DNA of 64,000 nucleotides from Paracoccaceae bacterium (GCA_002708925.1 PAPN01000007.1:130885-194884); one strand, 5' to 3'; shown: positions 1 to 9,143, counted from the first letter of the stretch. The notes: a model not told the origin generated them from the sequence alone. Numbers and translations are program-made.

Positions 1-240
1 TTTCAGGTGAACCCAGGCCGGCCAGCCCAGATCATGCGCCAGCCACAGCCCGGTGCCGATGGCAATGACGCCCAGCCCGGCCGAGAACCGATACAGCCGG
101 ATCGTCAGATCGCCCAGCGGGCCGAATTCGTCCAGGCGGTCGTATTCACGCTTCCAGTAGATAAGCGCACGCGGCACTGCGAAGATCGAGGTCATCCACC
201 CCATCACGCAGAGAATATGTATGATTTTCACCCATTCCAT
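1..240 (-). CDS. HemJ/CopD-like integral membrane protein (partial)
   Basis: The gene starts with ATG at 240 and runs off the left edge, so only its first 80 residues are visible. The opening reads MEWVKIIHILCVMGWMTSIF, followed by a PRALIYWKRE stretch. A histidine in the first helix, then a Trp-Met and a PR..Y motif, is the pattern of the HemJ (protoporphyrinogen oxidase)/CopD-like family. A second hydrophobic helix begins near residue 52. HemJ acts in the inner membrane in heme synthesis, but CopD-family proteins look alike at this end, so the exact role is open. It is divergent from glcD. Confidence 0.6.
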   Translation of the reverse strand, partial: MEWVKIIHILCVMGWMTSIFAVPRALIYWKREYDRLDEFGPLGDLTIRLYRFSAGLGVIAIGTGLWLAHDLGWPAWVHLK

Positions 241-357
241 ATGCCCTTGATGGCGCTAAGGCGGCCTCAGCGCAAGATGTCGCGGGGTCTGGGGCGGAAA
301 AGAATTGCGCTGCGCATTGTTTTGGTTATATTTATTTACCAATTTAGGAGGGTAGCC

Positions 358-1797
358 ATGCAAATGCCGACGCCAGACCCGTCTGTACTGAAAAACAAGG
401 CTCAATTGGTCAGCCGATTGCGCCAGGTGCTGCCCGAGGGCGCGGTGATCCACGAAGAGGCCGAAACCCGTGCCTATGAATGTGACGCGCTGACCGCTTA
501 TAAATGTCCGCCATTGTGCGCCGTGTTGCCGTCATCCACGCAAGAGGTTTCAGACGTGCTGCGGATCTGTCACGAAATGGGCGTGCCTGTTGTGCCGCGC
601 GGGGCGGGGACGTCTCTGGCGGGGGGGGCGCTGCCCACGGCCGATTGCGTGATCCTGGGGGTTGCGCGGATGAATGCCGTTCTGGAAACCGATTACGACA
701 ACAGGTTCATCCGGGTGCAGACCGGCCGCACCAATCTGAGCGTCACCGGCGCTGTCGAACAAAACGGGTTCTTCTATGCGCCCGATCCCTCCAGTCAGCT
801 GGCCTGCGCGATTGCGGGAAATATCGCGATGAACTCGGGCGGGGCGCATTGCCTGAAATACGGGGTGACGACGAATAACCTGATGGGTGTCACCATGGTG
901 ATGATGGATGGCGCGGTGGTGGAGATTGGCGGCGCACATCTGGAGGCCAGCGGGCTGGATCTGTTGGGCGTGATCTGCGGATCCGAGGGGCAGTTGGGCG
1001 TGGTGACCGAGGCCACCTTGCGCATCCTGCACAAACCCGAGGGCGCGCGGCCTGTCCTGATGGGCTTTGACGATATTGTGGTGGCCGGTGAATGCGTGGC
1101 GGATATTATCAAATCGGGCGTTCTGCCCGTCGCGATCGAATTCATGGATCGCCCGTGCATTCGCGCAACCGAGGCCTTTGCCGGCGCCGGCTACCCCGAT
1201 TGCGAGGCTCTGCTGATCATCGAGGTCGAGGGCAGCGAGGCTGAGATTCAGGCTCAGCTGAAGCGGATCACCGCCATCGCCCGCACGCATAATCCGGTGG
1301 AAATCCGCGAAAGCACCAGCCCCGAGGAAAGCGCGAAAATCTGGCTGGGGCGCAAATCTGCCTTTGGTGCAATGGGGCAGATCAACGATTATATGTGCCT
1401 GGATGGCACGATCCCCGTCAGCCAGCTGCCCTATGTGCTGCGCCGCATTGGCGAGATGTCCAGGGAATACGGGCTGGACGTGGGCAATGTGTTCCATGCA
1501 GGGGATGGGAACATGCACCCTCTGATCCTGTTCGATGCCAATAAACCGGGCGATCTGGAACTGTGCGAGCGGTTCGGCGCGGATATCCTGAAACTCTGCG
1601 TCGAGGTCGGCGGCTGCCTGACCGGCGAACATGGCGTGGGCATCGAAAAGCGCGATCTGATGGTGGACCAATACGCCCCCGAGGATCTGGAAATTCAAAT
1701 GGCCGTAAAGGATGTGTTCGATCCCAAATGGCTGCTGAACCCGGCCAAGGTGTTCCCCCTGGCAGCGAGCGAAACACGCCGGATCGCGGCGGAATAG
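358..1797 (+). CDS. glcD: glycolate oxidase FAD-linked subunit GlcD
   Basis: This is a 479-residue FAD-linked oxidase, near the usual GlcD length of about 500. The PCMH-type FAD-binding domain covers roughly residues 50-230, with the glycine-rich RGAGTSLAGG at 81-90. The C-terminal FAD-oxidase domain carries HAGDGNMHP near residue 380 and a TGEHGVG motif near 422. I chose ATG 358 because TAGGAGG sits just upstream; the frame stays open further upstream but reads over the divergent gene. GlcD with GlcE and GlcF oxidises glycolate to glyoxylate at the membrane. The glcE gene follows after 16 bases, so the three form an operon. A D-lactate dehydrogenase is the main alternative for the subunit alone, but the D-E-F order argues for glycolate. 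Confidence 0.92.
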   Translation: MQMPTPDPSVLKNKAQLVSRLRQVLPEGAVIHEEAETRAYECDALTAYKCPPLCAVLPSSTQEVSDVLRICHEMGVPVVPRGAGTSLAGGALPTADCVILGVARMNAVLETDYDNRFIRVQTGRTNLSVTGAVEQNGFFYAPDPSSQLACAIAGNIAMNSGGAHCLKYGVTTNNLMGVTMVMMDGAVVEIGGAHLEASGLDLLGVICGSEGQLGVVTEATLRILHKPEGARPVLMGFDDIVVAGECVADIIKSGVLPVAIEFMDRPCIRATEAFAGAGYPDCEALLIIEVEGSEAEIQAQLKRITAIARTHNPVEIRESTSPEESAKIWLGRKSAFGAMGQINDYMCLDGTIPVSQLPYVLRRIGEMSREYGLDVGNVFHAGDGNMHPLILFDANKPGDLELCERFGADILKLCVEVGGCLTGEHGVGIEKRDLMVDQYAPEDLEIQMAVKDVFDPKWLLNPAKVFPLAASETRRIAAE

Positions 1798-1813
1798 CCC
1801 CCGAAGTTAGGTC

Positions 1814-2956
1814 ATGCAGATGATGAAACCCGATAGCGAAGCGGCCCTGGCCGAGATGTTGCAATCCGCGCAGGCTCCTGTGCGTATCCAGGGGGGCGGC
1901 ACGCGGCGGATCGGCGTGCAGGGGGCGCAGGATACCTTGTCCGTCGCCGGGCTGAGCGGGGTGCGCCTATATGAACCCGGCGCGCTGACGATCGTTGCCG
2001 GGGCGGGCACACCGCTGACAGAGATTGAAACCGTACTGGCGCAGGAAAACCAGCGTCTGGCGTTCGAACCCATGGATCATCGCGGGCTTCTGGGGACGTC
2101 GGGCACGCCGACGATTGGCGGGGTTGTGGCGGCCAATGTCTCGGGGCCGCGGCGCATTCAGGTGGGGGGCTGCCGCGATGCTCTGCTGGGGGTGCGTTTC
2201 GTGGACGGGCTGGGGCGCATTCTGAAGAACGGCGGCAGGGTGATGAAAAACGTCACCGGCTACGATCTGGTGAAGCTGATGGCCGGCAGCTGGGGCACGC
2301 TGGGCGTTCTGTCCGAGGTATCCCTGAAGGTGCAGCCCGTGCCCGAGGCGGTGGCCGTTGTCTCGATCGCGGGGCTGAGCGAGCGCGCCGCCGTGCGCGC
2401 CTTGTCGCGGGCCTTGGGCTCGCCTTTTGATGTGACGGGGGCGGCCCATATGCCCAGCGGCCCCGACGGCACGCCGCAGACCCTGATCCGGATCGAAGGC
2501 TTTGCGGATTCGGTGTCCTATCGTGCCGAGCGTTTGCAGGCGCTGCTGGCCGAATTCGGCCTTGGCACGGTCGAAACCGATCCCGAACGGGCGGCGGCTC
2601 TTTGGAGATGGGTGCGGGATGTTCAGGCGTTTCACGGGCAGCCGGGGGATGTGTGGCGGTTCTCGGTCAAACCGTCCGAGGGGCCCGATCTGGCCGAGCA
2701 CCTGACCCGGCGCTGGCCGCAGGCGCAGGTTCTGTATGATTGGGGCGGTGGTCTGGTCTGGGCCTTATTGCCTCAGGGCGTGGATGCGCGGGTGTCTGGC
2801 CTGCAAGGGCATGGAACCCTGATCCGAGCCAGCGCCGAAACGCTGGCGCAAGTCCCGGCCTTCCATCCTGAGCCGGCCGCTCTGGCCGCGATCAGCGCCG
2901 GGCTGCGGGCTAAATTCGATCCAAAATCCATTCTCAATCCGGGGCTGATGGGCTGA
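1814..2956 (+). CDS. glcE: glycolate oxidase FAD-binding subunit GlcE
   Basis: The product has 380 residues and is a second, shorter PCMH-type FAD-binding protein. The nucleotide-binding segment TPTIGGVVAANVSGPRR lies near residues 98-114, followed by a GGRVMKNVTGYDLVKL segment typical of GlcE. It lacks the large C-terminal domain of GlcD, as expected for this subunit. The start could be ATG 1814 or ATG 1820, and no strong SD sequence distinguishes them. Its stop overlaps the start of glcF (TGATG), indicating translational coupling within glcDEF. It is expected to act with GlcD and GlcF in membrane-linked glycolate oxidation. Confidence 0.9.
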   Translation: MQMMKPDSEAALAEMLQSAQAPVRIQGGGTRRIGVQGAQDTLSVAGLSGVRLYEPGALTIVAGAGTPLTEIETVLAQENQRLAFEPMDHRGLLGTSGTPTIGGVVAANVSGPRRIQVGGCRDALLGVRFVDGLGRILKNGGRVMKNVTGYDLVKLMAGSWGTLGVLSEVSLKVQPVPEAVAVVSIAGLSERAAVRALSRALGSPFDVTGAAHMPSGPDGTPQTLIRIEGFADSVSYRAERLQALLAEFGLGTVETDPERAAALWRWVRDVQAFHGQPGDVWRFSVKPSEGPDLAEHLTRRWPQAQVLYDWGGGLVWALLPQGVDARVSGLQGHGTLIRASAETLAQVPAFHPEPAALAAISAGLRAKFDPKSILNPGLMG

Positions 2957-4278
2957 TGCAGACACATTTCACCGAAACGCAATTGCAAGATCCCGGCATC
3001 CAGCGGGCGAATGAAATCCTGCGGGCCTGTGTGCATTGCGGTTTCTGCACGGCGACCTGCCCCACCTATCAGGTGCTGGGGGATGAGCTGGACAGCCCGC
3101 GCGGCCGTATCTACCTGATCAAGGATATGCTGGAAAACGAGCGGGTGCCGGATGCCAAGACCGTTCAGCACATTGATCGCTGCCTGTCTTGCCTGGCTTG
3201 TATGACGACCTGCCCCAGCGGTGTGCATTACATGCATCTGATCGACCATGCGCGCGCTTATGTCGAGAAAACCTATAAGCGCCCCTTCAGCGACCGGGCT
3301 CTGCGATGGGTTTTGGCGCGGATCCTGCCCTATCCGGGGCGGTTCCGGCTGGCCTTGTTGGGGGCCAAGATCGGGCGGCCCTTTGCCTTTCTGATGCCCG
3401 ATGCGCGGCTGAAGGCGATGCTGAAAATGGCGCCCAGGCAGATTCCTCCGGTCAGCCGCAATGACGATCCGCAGGTGTTCACCCCTCAGATGCCCCGCAA
3501 GAAGCGCGTGGCCCTGATGACCGGCTGCGCGCAAAAGGCGCTGAACACCGACATTAACGACGCCACGATCCGGCTGTTGCGCCGGCTGGGCTGCGAGGTG
3601 GTGATCGCGAAAGGCGCGGGCTGCTGCGGGGCGCTGACCCATCACATGGGCCGCGAGGACGAATCCCACGCCACCGCCGCCAAGAACATCCGCGCCTGGA
3701 CGGCCGAAATGGACGCGGACGGGCTGGATGCGATCGGGATCAACACCTCGGGCTGCGGGACGACGGTGAAGGATTACGGTCATATGTTCCGCAATGATCC
3801 TCTGGCTGCCGATGCCGCGCGGGTGTCGGGCATTGCGATGGATGTCTCGGAGCTGCTGATGCAGCTGGACCTGCCCGAAGGCCCCGATCAGAGGCTGACC
3901 GTCGGCTATCATGCCGCCTGTTCCCTGCAACACGGCCAGAAGGTGAAAACCTTCCCCAAGGACTTGCTGAAACGCGCCGGTTTCAAAGTGGCCGAGCCCG
4001 CCGACAGCCATCTGTGCTGCGGCAGTGCGGGGACGTATAACCTGATGCAGCCCGAGATTTCGGCGCAGTTGAAGGCGCGCAAGGTCCGCACGCTTGAGGC
4101 GATCCAGCCCGACATCATCGCCGCCGGAAATATCGGCTGTATGGTGCAGATCGGCTCGGGGACGGATGTGCCGGTGGTGCACACGGTCGAGCTGCTGGAC
4201 TGGGCCACCGGCGGGCCCGTGCCGCCTGCGCTGAACGGTCAGGCCAGGCGCAACGATGGTGTGCCAATCCTGCGCTAA
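2956..4278 (+). CDS. glcF: glycolate oxidase iron-sulfur subunit GlcF
   Basis: This 440-residue protein starts with two 4Fe-4S ferredoxin motifs: Cys 25, 28, 31 and 35 (CVHCGFCTATCP) and Cys 76, 79, 82 and 86 (CLSCLACMTTCP). Two CCG-type cysteine-rich domains follow, visible as KGAGCCGAL and SHLCCGSAG. This is the standard GlcF layout, and the protein should pass electrons from the flavin subunits to the quinone pool. The ATG overlaps the glcE stop codon. It ends the glcDEF operon. No glcC-type regulator or glcG gene is adjacent in this window. Confidence 0.92.
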   Translation: MQTHFTETQLQDPGIQRANEILRACVHCGFCTATCPTYQVLGDELDSPRGRIYLIKDMLENERVPDAKTVQHIDRCLSCLACMTTCPSGVHYMHLIDHARAYVEKTYKRPFSDRALRWVLARILPYPGRFRLALLGAKIGRPFAFLMPDARLKAMLKMAPRQIPPVSRNDDPQVFTPQMPRKKRVALMTGCAQKALNTDINDATIRLLRRLGCEVVIAKGAGCCGALTHHMGREDESHATAAKNIRAWTAEMDADGLDAIGINTSGCGTTVKDYGHMFRNDPLAADAARVSGIAMDVSELLMQLDLPEGPDQRLTVGYHAACSLQHGQKVKTFPKDLLKRAGFKVAEPADSHLCCGSAGTYNLMQPEISAQLKARKVRTLEAIQPDIIAAGNIGCMVQIGSGTDVPVVHTVELLDWATGGPVPPALNGQARRNDGVPILR

Positions 4279-4345
4279 GCGCGCCCTAATTTCGCCTGAT
4301 CCGTGGGCTACACCCGAAACCGGACCATAGGGATTCGGAGACGCA

Positions 4346-5161
4346 ATGCTGCGCAGTTTCATCAAGGCTCTGGTACTTTCTACAGTTGGCGCAATGGCTT
4401 GGGCCGAGGACGCTCCGTTGCAACGCCTGAACACTGGCGACGATTCGCGCGGCTGGGAGGGCGTGGGTCGGCTGGAGCTGGGCGGCTCTGGTTTCTGTAC
4501 CGGAGCGCTGATCGCACCCGATCTGGTGCTGACCGCCGCGCATTGTCTGTTCGATCCGGCCACGGGCGAACGGGTGGATTTCGGCAAGATCGAGTTTCTG
4601 GCGGGCCTGCGTAATGGCCGGGCCGAGGCCTACCGCAGAATCCGCCGGGTTGTCATTCATCCGTCATATCGGTTCAGCGAAAAGGCGACGGCCAAACGGG
4701 TCCGCAGTGATCTGGCTCTGTTGCAATTGCTGCGCCCGGTGCGAAACACCATCGTGCATCCGTTCGAAACCGGCGTGCATCCCGATCAGGGAGACAGTGT
4801 GGGCGTGGTCTCTTATGCGCTGGACCGAGCCGCCGCGCCGTCCTTGCAGGAAGCGTGTGACGTGATCCACCGCTCCAAAGGCGTGCTGGTGATGAGCTGT
4901 GACGTCAATTTCGGATCGTCCGGGGCGCCGGTGTTCCGTATCCAGGATGGCCAGGCGCAGATTGTTTCAGTCATTTCGGCCAAGGCGCAGGTGGACGGGC
5001 AAAAGGTGGCCTTGGGCGCGCAGCTGGATGGCTCGGTTGAGCTGCTGAAATCCCAGCTAAGCAGCGGTGTCGGCGTGACTCAGGATTTCATGCCCCGAAT
5101 TCGCGGCGCCGTTCCGGTGACCGGGCGTTCCGTCGGCGGGGCGAAGTTCGTCAAACCCTAG
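4346..5161 (+). CDS. secreted trypsin-like serine protease
   Basis: A 271-residue S1-family (chymotrypsin fold) protease. The N-terminus is a signal peptide with likely cleavage after AMAWA near residue 20, so the protein is exported. The catalytic triad is visible: His66 in LTAAHC, Asp122 in SDLALLQL and Ser192 in NFGSSGAP. The serine motif is GSSGAP rather than the textbook GDSGGP, a variant common in bacterial secreted trypsin-like proteins. It stands alone between glcF and the heat-shock gene. The substrate cannot be inferred; an envelope or stress role is only a guess. Confidence 0.8.
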   Translation: MLRSFIKALVLSTVGAMAWAEDAPLQRLNTGDDSRGWEGVGRLELGGSGFCTGALIAPDLVLTAAHCLFDPATGERVDFGKIEFLAGLRNGRAEAYRRIRRVVIHPSYRFSEKATAKRVRSDLALLQLLRPVRNTIVHPFETGVHPDQGDSVGVVSYALDRAAAPSLQEACDVIHRSKGVLVMSCDVNFGSSGAPVFRIQDGQAQIVSVISAKAQVDGQKVALGAQLDGSVELLKSQLSSGVGVTQDFMPRIRGAVPVTGRSVGGAKFVKP

Positions 5162-5164
5162 GGG

Positions 5165-5193
5165 CTTGAATCCGGCCCGTTCCATCCCCAACT
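5165..5193 (+). promoter_or_regulatory. candidate RpoH (heat-shock sigma factor) promoter
   Basis: CTTGAA at 5165-5170 and CCCCAACT at 5186-5193 are separated by 15 bases. This closely follows the RpoH consensus CTTGAA / CCCCATNT. It lies about 100 bases upstream of the Hsp20 gene, which is a typical RpoH target. Confidence 0.5.
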
Positions 5194-5264
5194 GAGCATC
5201 ATCAGGGACGCCACAAACGGGTCCCGTGATTTGATCTGCCTGTCCAATCGGAAGGCTTCATTCT

Positions 5265-5287
5265 GGTATCGCTCAACGGAGGATTCC
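5265..5287 (+). promoter_or_regulatory. possible ROSE-like RNA thermometer covering the hsp20 SD
   Basis: In the transcript, GGUAUC (5265-5270) can pair with GAUUCC (5282-5287) apart from one U-U. G5271 is bulged, and CUC (5272-5274) pairs with GAG (5279-5281) around an AACG loop. The SD GGAGG (5278-5282) is therefore buried two bases before the ATG. A UCGCU segment facing the SD with an unpaired G is the hallmark of ROSE thermometers of alphaproteobacterial small heat-shock genes. The pairing was found by eye. Confidence 0.45.
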
Positions 5288-5289
5288 CT

Positions 5290-5757
5290 ATGCGTAGCTT
5301 TGATCTTGCCCCCCTGTATCGCGCCACGGTCGGTTTTGACCAGATCGCAGACATGATGGACCGCGTGTTCACCAACGATGTCCCTCAGCCCAGCTATCCC
5401 CCTTATAACATTGAAAAAACGGACGAGAACACCTACCGTATCTCGATTGCCGTTGCCGGGTTCTCAGCCGATGATCTGTCGGTCGAGGTAAAGGAAAACG
5501 CCCTGATCGTTTCCGCCCGCAAAGCCGACGAACAAGACGAGCGCACCTATCTGCATCGCGGCATCGCCACCCGCGCATTCGAGCGCCGCTTTACTCTGGC
5601 AGACCATGTGCGCGTCAATGGTGCTGCCCATACGGACGGTATGCTGCACATCGACCTGGTTCGCGAAATGCCCGAGGCCCTGAAACCGCGCCGGATCGAG
5701 ATCGCCAGCGGCGCGCCCGTCCCGCAGGATGTGGTGGATGCCAAAGCGGTGAACTAA
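5290..5757 (+). CDS. small heat shock protein, Hsp20/IbpA family
   Basis: This 155-residue protein has an alpha-crystallin domain at about residues 35-130. Its hallmarks are YRISIAVAGF, the ENALIVSARK strand and the RAFERRFTLADHV segment. Such proteins are ATP-independent holdases that bind unfolding proteins in the cytoplasm. The start follows GGAGG with close spacing. Upstream are a heat-shock-type promoter and a hairpin that masks the SD, so both transcription and translation may respond to heat. An intrinsic terminator follows at once, so it is probably monocistronic. Confidence 0.88.
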   Translation: MRSFDLAPLYRATVGFDQIADMMDRVFTNDVPQPSYPPYNIEKTDENTYRISIAVAGFSADDLSVEVKENALIVSARKADEQDERTYLHRGIATRAFERRFTLADHVRVNGAAHTDGMLHIDLVREMPEALKPRRIEIASGAPVPQDVVDAKAVN

Positions 5758-5786
5758 CCCGCCGCGTTCCCCGGTTGTCATGCGCA

Positions 5787-5816
5787 CCCGCCTTGTCCTT
5801 GGCAAGGCGGGTTTTT
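5787..5816 (+). terminator. intrinsic terminator of the hsp20 gene
   Basis: A 9-bp stem, CCCGCCTTG (5787-5795) with CAAGGCGGG (5803-5811), is followed directly by five T. Confidence 0.85.
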
Positions 5817-5909
5817 CTGTTTTCCGACGGCTTCACAAATTATGTCAGGCATATTGACTTATATTCGAATCCGGCAGATGTTGCGCAATATCACGAAAGG
5901 AATCGGGTC

Positions 5910-7121
5910 ATGAGCTTTCCAAATATTTTCGCCAGTCGCATGTCAGGGATGAAAGCATCGGAAATCCGCGAGCTGCTGAAGCTGCTGGATCAGCCGGATA
6001 TCATCTCGTTTGCCGGGGGGATTCCGGATCCGGCGCTCTTTCCTGTCGAAAAATTCCAGGCGGCCATGAACAGGGCTCTGAGCGATGGCCATCATGCGGC
6101 CTCGTTGCAATATTCGACATCCGAGGGCTATCTGCCGCTGCGCGAATGGATTGCGGGGCAGATGGCCGCGCTGGGGGTTGAGTGCACGCCCGAGAACATC
6201 CTGATCACCAGCGGATCGCAACAGGCACTGGATTATCTGGGCAAATTGTTCCTGTCGCCGGGGGATACGGCCCTGGTGGGGTGGCCGACCTATCTGGGGG
6301 CGCTGGGGGCGTTCAATGCCTACGAGCCGTGCTATGACCAGTTGCAACCGGGCGCGAACCGCGCGGCTGGGGATTTCGCGGATCAGGCCGCTCCGGGCCG
6401 GGTGAAATTCGCCTATCTGTCGGTGGATTTCGCGAACCCGACGGGGGCGACGCTGACCCAATCCGAGCGCGAAAACATTCTGGATCTGGCAGAAGAGCTG
6501 GACTGCGCCGTGATCGAGGACGCGGCCTATCAGGCGCTGCGCTATGAAGGTGCGCCGATCCCGCCGATCCTGGCGTTGGAAATGGCACGCAAAGGGAAGA
6601 TCGACGCGTGCCGCACGGTCTATTGCGGGTCTTTTTCCAAGACGCTGTCTCCGGGGTTGCGGATCGGCTGGGTCTGTGCGGCGCGGCCGGTCATTGATCG
6701 GATGGTGCTGCTGAAACAAGCGGGGGACCTGCACACGCCCTCATTGAATCAGATGGCAATCGCCCAGGTCGCGGCGGATGGGTTTGACGCGCATTTGTCG
6801 TGTCTGCGGGCCTCGTATCGCGCGCGCCGGGATCGGATGTTGGCGGCGCTTGAACAGCACATGCCTGCGGGCGTAAGCTGGACACGCCCCGAGGGCGGTA
6901 TGTTCGTCTGGCTGACCCTGCCCAGGGGCATGGACGGCGCAAAGCTGCTGGCGCAGGCGCTGCAAGAAGAGAAGGTGGCCTTTGTTCCGGGCGGTGCGTT
7001 TTTTGCGGATGGATCGGGGAAGAATGCGCTCAGGCTCAATTTCTCCAGCCCGTCACACGCGGCGATTGACGAGGGAATCGCACGGTTGGGGCGGGTCTTG
7101 CGCCGGGCGCTATACGCATGA
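5910..7121 (+). CDS. PLP-dependent aminotransferase (2-aminoadipate/aromatic type)
   Basis: A 403-residue fold-type I aminotransferase. Near the N-terminus, DIISFAGGIPDPALFP is typical of the LysN/2-aminoadipate and MocR-related branch. The PLP lysine is Lys244 in GSFSKTLSPGLRIGW, and a NPTG motif appears as FANPTGATL. I chose ATG 5910 because the product then begins where family members usually do and GAAAGG sits upstream; longer frames read through the hsp20 terminator. No DNA-binding domain is present, so it is an enzyme rather than a MocR regulator. The amino-acid substrate is not clear from sequence. Confidence 0.8.
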   Translation: MSFPNIFASRMSGMKASEIRELLKLLDQPDIISFAGGIPDPALFPVEKFQAAMNRALSDGHHAASLQYSTSEGYLPLREWIAGQMAALGVECTPENILITSGSQQALDYLGKLFLSPGDTALVGWPTYLGALGAFNAYEPCYDQLQPGANRAAGDFADQAAPGRVKFAYLSVDFANPTGATLTQSERENILDLAEELDCAVIEDAAYQALRYEGAPIPPILALEMARKGKIDACRTVYCGSFSKTLSPGLRIGWVCAARPVIDRMVLLKQAGDLHTPSLNQMAIAQVAADGFDAHLSCLRASYRARRDRMLAALEQHMPAGVSWTRPEGGMFVWLTLPRGMDGAKLLAQALQEEKVAFVPGGAFFADGSGKNALRLNFSSPSHAAIDEGIARLGRVLRRALYA

Positions 7122-7245
7122 TTTTTCGCAAAAATGAGGGGCGTTAACACTTCGGTCAGGGTATTGCGTCATACCTGAAACATAAGCAGACGGGTCTGGG
7201 GCGGAACACGCGTGCTGATCGCATTGTCTTGGCAGGAGGTCTATT

Positions 7246-7659
7246 TTGCCCAACGAAAATCTTGAACTGATCCGCCATAGCTTTCCGCTGATTTTTCAAC
7301 ACAAGGCTGAGATTACAACAAAGTTCTATGAGGGGCTGTTTCGCGATGCCCCTGAATTACGGCGGCTCTTCTCGAAAGAGATGAACGTGCAGAAAGACAT
7401 GCTGGTCAGTGTACTGACCACGCTGGCCAAAGCCAGTTTCGACGAAGGGCTGGTCGAATCCATGATTGCACGCATGGCGCGTGTGCATTCGGGGCTGGGC
7501 ATTACATCGGGGCAATTCCGGACCGGCGAGGCGGCTCTTTTGAGCGCGCTGGATCAGTCCGTCGGCGATCTGCTGTCCGAAACGACTCTGGACGCCTGGA
7601 AAACAGCGGTGCGGCGGGTCATCTCGGCGATGATTGACCCGCCGACGGTAGAGGCGTGA
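7246..7659 (+). CDS. single-domain globin (flavohemoglobin-type)
   Basis: A 137-residue globin related to the haem domain of flavohemoglobins and Vitreoscilla globin. His81 in RMARVHSGLG fits the proximal haem ligand, and LFSKEMNVQKDML fits the CD/E region with its phenylalanine and glutamine. No reductase domain follows. The start is TTG 7246 behind a near-perfect SD, AGGAGGT at 7234-7240. These proteins bind O2 or NO; sensing, storage or NO removal are all possible. It converges with gabD, two bases apart. Confidence 0.8.
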   Translation: MPNENLELIRHSFPLIFQHKAEITTKFYEGLFRDAPELRRLFSKEMNVQKDMLVSVLTTLAKASFDEGLVESMIARMARVHSGLGITSGQFRTGEAALLSALDQSVGDLLSETTLDAWKTAVRRVISAMIDPPTVEA

Positions 7660-7661
7660 TA

Positions 7662-9143
7662 TCAGACGGACATGCAGACGTATTTCATTTCCAGATAGTC
7701 CTCGATGCCGTGATGGCTGCCTTCGCGTCCCAGCCCGGATTGTTTGACGCCGCCAAACGGGGCCACCTCGGTTGAGATGATTCCGGTGTTCACGCCGACA
7801 ATCCCGTATTCCAGCGCTTCGGCGACTTTGTAAACGCGGCTCAGGTCCTTGGCATAAAAATACGAGGCCAGGCCGAAGATCGTATCGTTTGCCATCTCAA
7901 TAACGTCATCCTCGTCCTTGAAACTGAACAGCGGCGCGAGCGGGCCAAAGGTTTCGTCTTGGGCGAATTGCATATCTTGCGTCGCGCCGGTGACGATGGT
8001 CGGCGGCAGAAAATAGCCCGGCCCCTGCACGGGATCGCCGCCGCCCAGGATGACCTGCGCGCCTTTCGCGGTTGCGTCGGCCACATGCTCTTGGACCTTA
8101 GAGATCGCTTCGGCGTTGATCAGCGGGCCCAGATCCGTGCCAGGGGTCAGCCCATCGCCAACGGTCAGGTTTTCAACGGCAATCCGCAGCTTTTCGGCGA
8201 AGGTGTCATAAACGCCCTCTTGGACATAAATCCGGTTGGCGCATACGCAGGTCTGGCCGTTATTGCGGAATTTACACAGGATCGCCCCCTCGACAGCGGC
8301 GTCCAGGTCCGCGTCGTCAAACACGATAAACGGCGCGTTGCCGCCCAGCTCCATCGAGCATTTCATCACGCTGTCAGCCGCCTGTCGCAGCAGGATTCGG
8401 CCAACCTCGGTGCTGCCGGTGAAGGTCAGCTTGCGGACGGCGGGGTTTTCGCAGAATTCCTTGCCCACTTCGGAAGAACGCGAGGATGTCACCACGTTGA
8501 ACACGCCTGCGGGGATGCCCGCGCGCTCGGCCAGGACTGCCAGAACGGTCGCTGACAGGGGCGTTTCCGCCGCCGGACGAGCAACGAAAGAGCACCCGGC
8601 CGCCAGAGCAGGCCCGGCTTTGCGGGTGATCATCGCGTTCGGAAAATTCCATGGCGTGATCGAGGCGGCAACACCGATGGGCTGCTTCAGAACGGTGATA
8701 CGCTTGTCGCGCTGGTGGCCGGGGATTGTCTCGCCGTAGATGCGTTTGGCCTCTTCACCGAAAAATTCGATGAACGAGGCCCCATAGATGATTTCGCCTT
8801 TCGCCTCGGCCAGAGGTTTGCCCTGTTCAGCGGTCAGAATGGTGGCCAGGTCGTCGGCGTTCTCGATCATCAGGTCGAACCATTTGCGCAGCACGGCGGC
8901 GCGTTCCTTGCCCGTCCAGGTGGCCCAGTCTTTCTGCGCAACTTGAGCGGCAGAAATGGCCCGCGCGACCTGCGCCCGGCTAAGATCGGACATGTTGGCA
9001 ATCACGTCACCGCGCGCGGGGTTCGTCACGGCAAAAGTCGCGCCGTTCTCGCCTTCTAGCCAGGCGCCGCCAACATAGGATTGCTGCGCCAGAAGGCTTG
9101 GATCCTTCAGCAATGCGCTTAGTTCGGTCTTGGTGTTCCTCAT
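7662..9143 (-). CDS. gabD: succinate-semialdehyde dehydrogenase (NAD(P)+)
   Basis: A 493-residue aldehyde dehydrogenase. It has the coenzyme-binding FTGSTEVGRILL, the general-base segment MELGGNAPF and the catalytic cysteine in NNGQTCVCANR. The double-cysteine CVC context and overall length match the GabD (class 5) branch. It would oxidise succinate semialdehyde to succinate in GABA or related breakdown. ATG 9143 has a purine-rich SD just upstream. A palindrome lies about 30 bases upstream and may be its operator. The next gene is a co-directional peptidase that reads toward it. Glutarate semialdehyde is an alternative substrate. Confidence 0.85.
   Translation of the reverse strand: MRNTKTELSALLKDPSLLAQQSYVGGAWLEGENGATFAVTNPARGDVIANMSDLSRAQVARAISAAQVAQKDWATWTGKERAAVLRKWFDLMIENADDLATILTAEQGKPLAEAKGEIIYGASFIEFFGEEAKRIYGETIPGHQRDKRITVLKQPIGVAASITPWNFPNAMITRKAGPALAAGCSFVARPAAETPLSATVLAVLAERAGIPAGVFNVVTSSRSSEVGKEFCENPAVRKLTFTGSTEVGRILLRQAADSVMKCSMELGGNAPFIVFDDADLDAAVEGAILCKFRNNGQTCVCANRIYVQEGVYDTFAEKLRIAVENLTVGDGLTPGTDLGPLINAEAISKVQEHVADATAKGAQVILGGGDPVQGPGYFLPPTIVTGATQDMQFAQDETFGPLAPLFSFKDEDDVIEMANDTIFGLASYFYAKDLSRVYKVAEALEYGIVGVNTGIISTEVAPFGGVKQSGLGREGSHHGIEDYLEMKYVCMSV

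Noticed and set aside
7..357. Upstream extension of the glcD frame to position 7
   Set aside because: The added segment lies over the divergent HemJ/CopD-like gene, has no SD and no family match; ATG 358 has a strong SD.
550..1698. Long open frames opposite glcD, carB, aspS, argF/argD and hrpB
   Set aside because: High-GC genes leave long open antisense frames. The products are His/Arg/Gln-rich with no domains and lie fully over genes with clear function.
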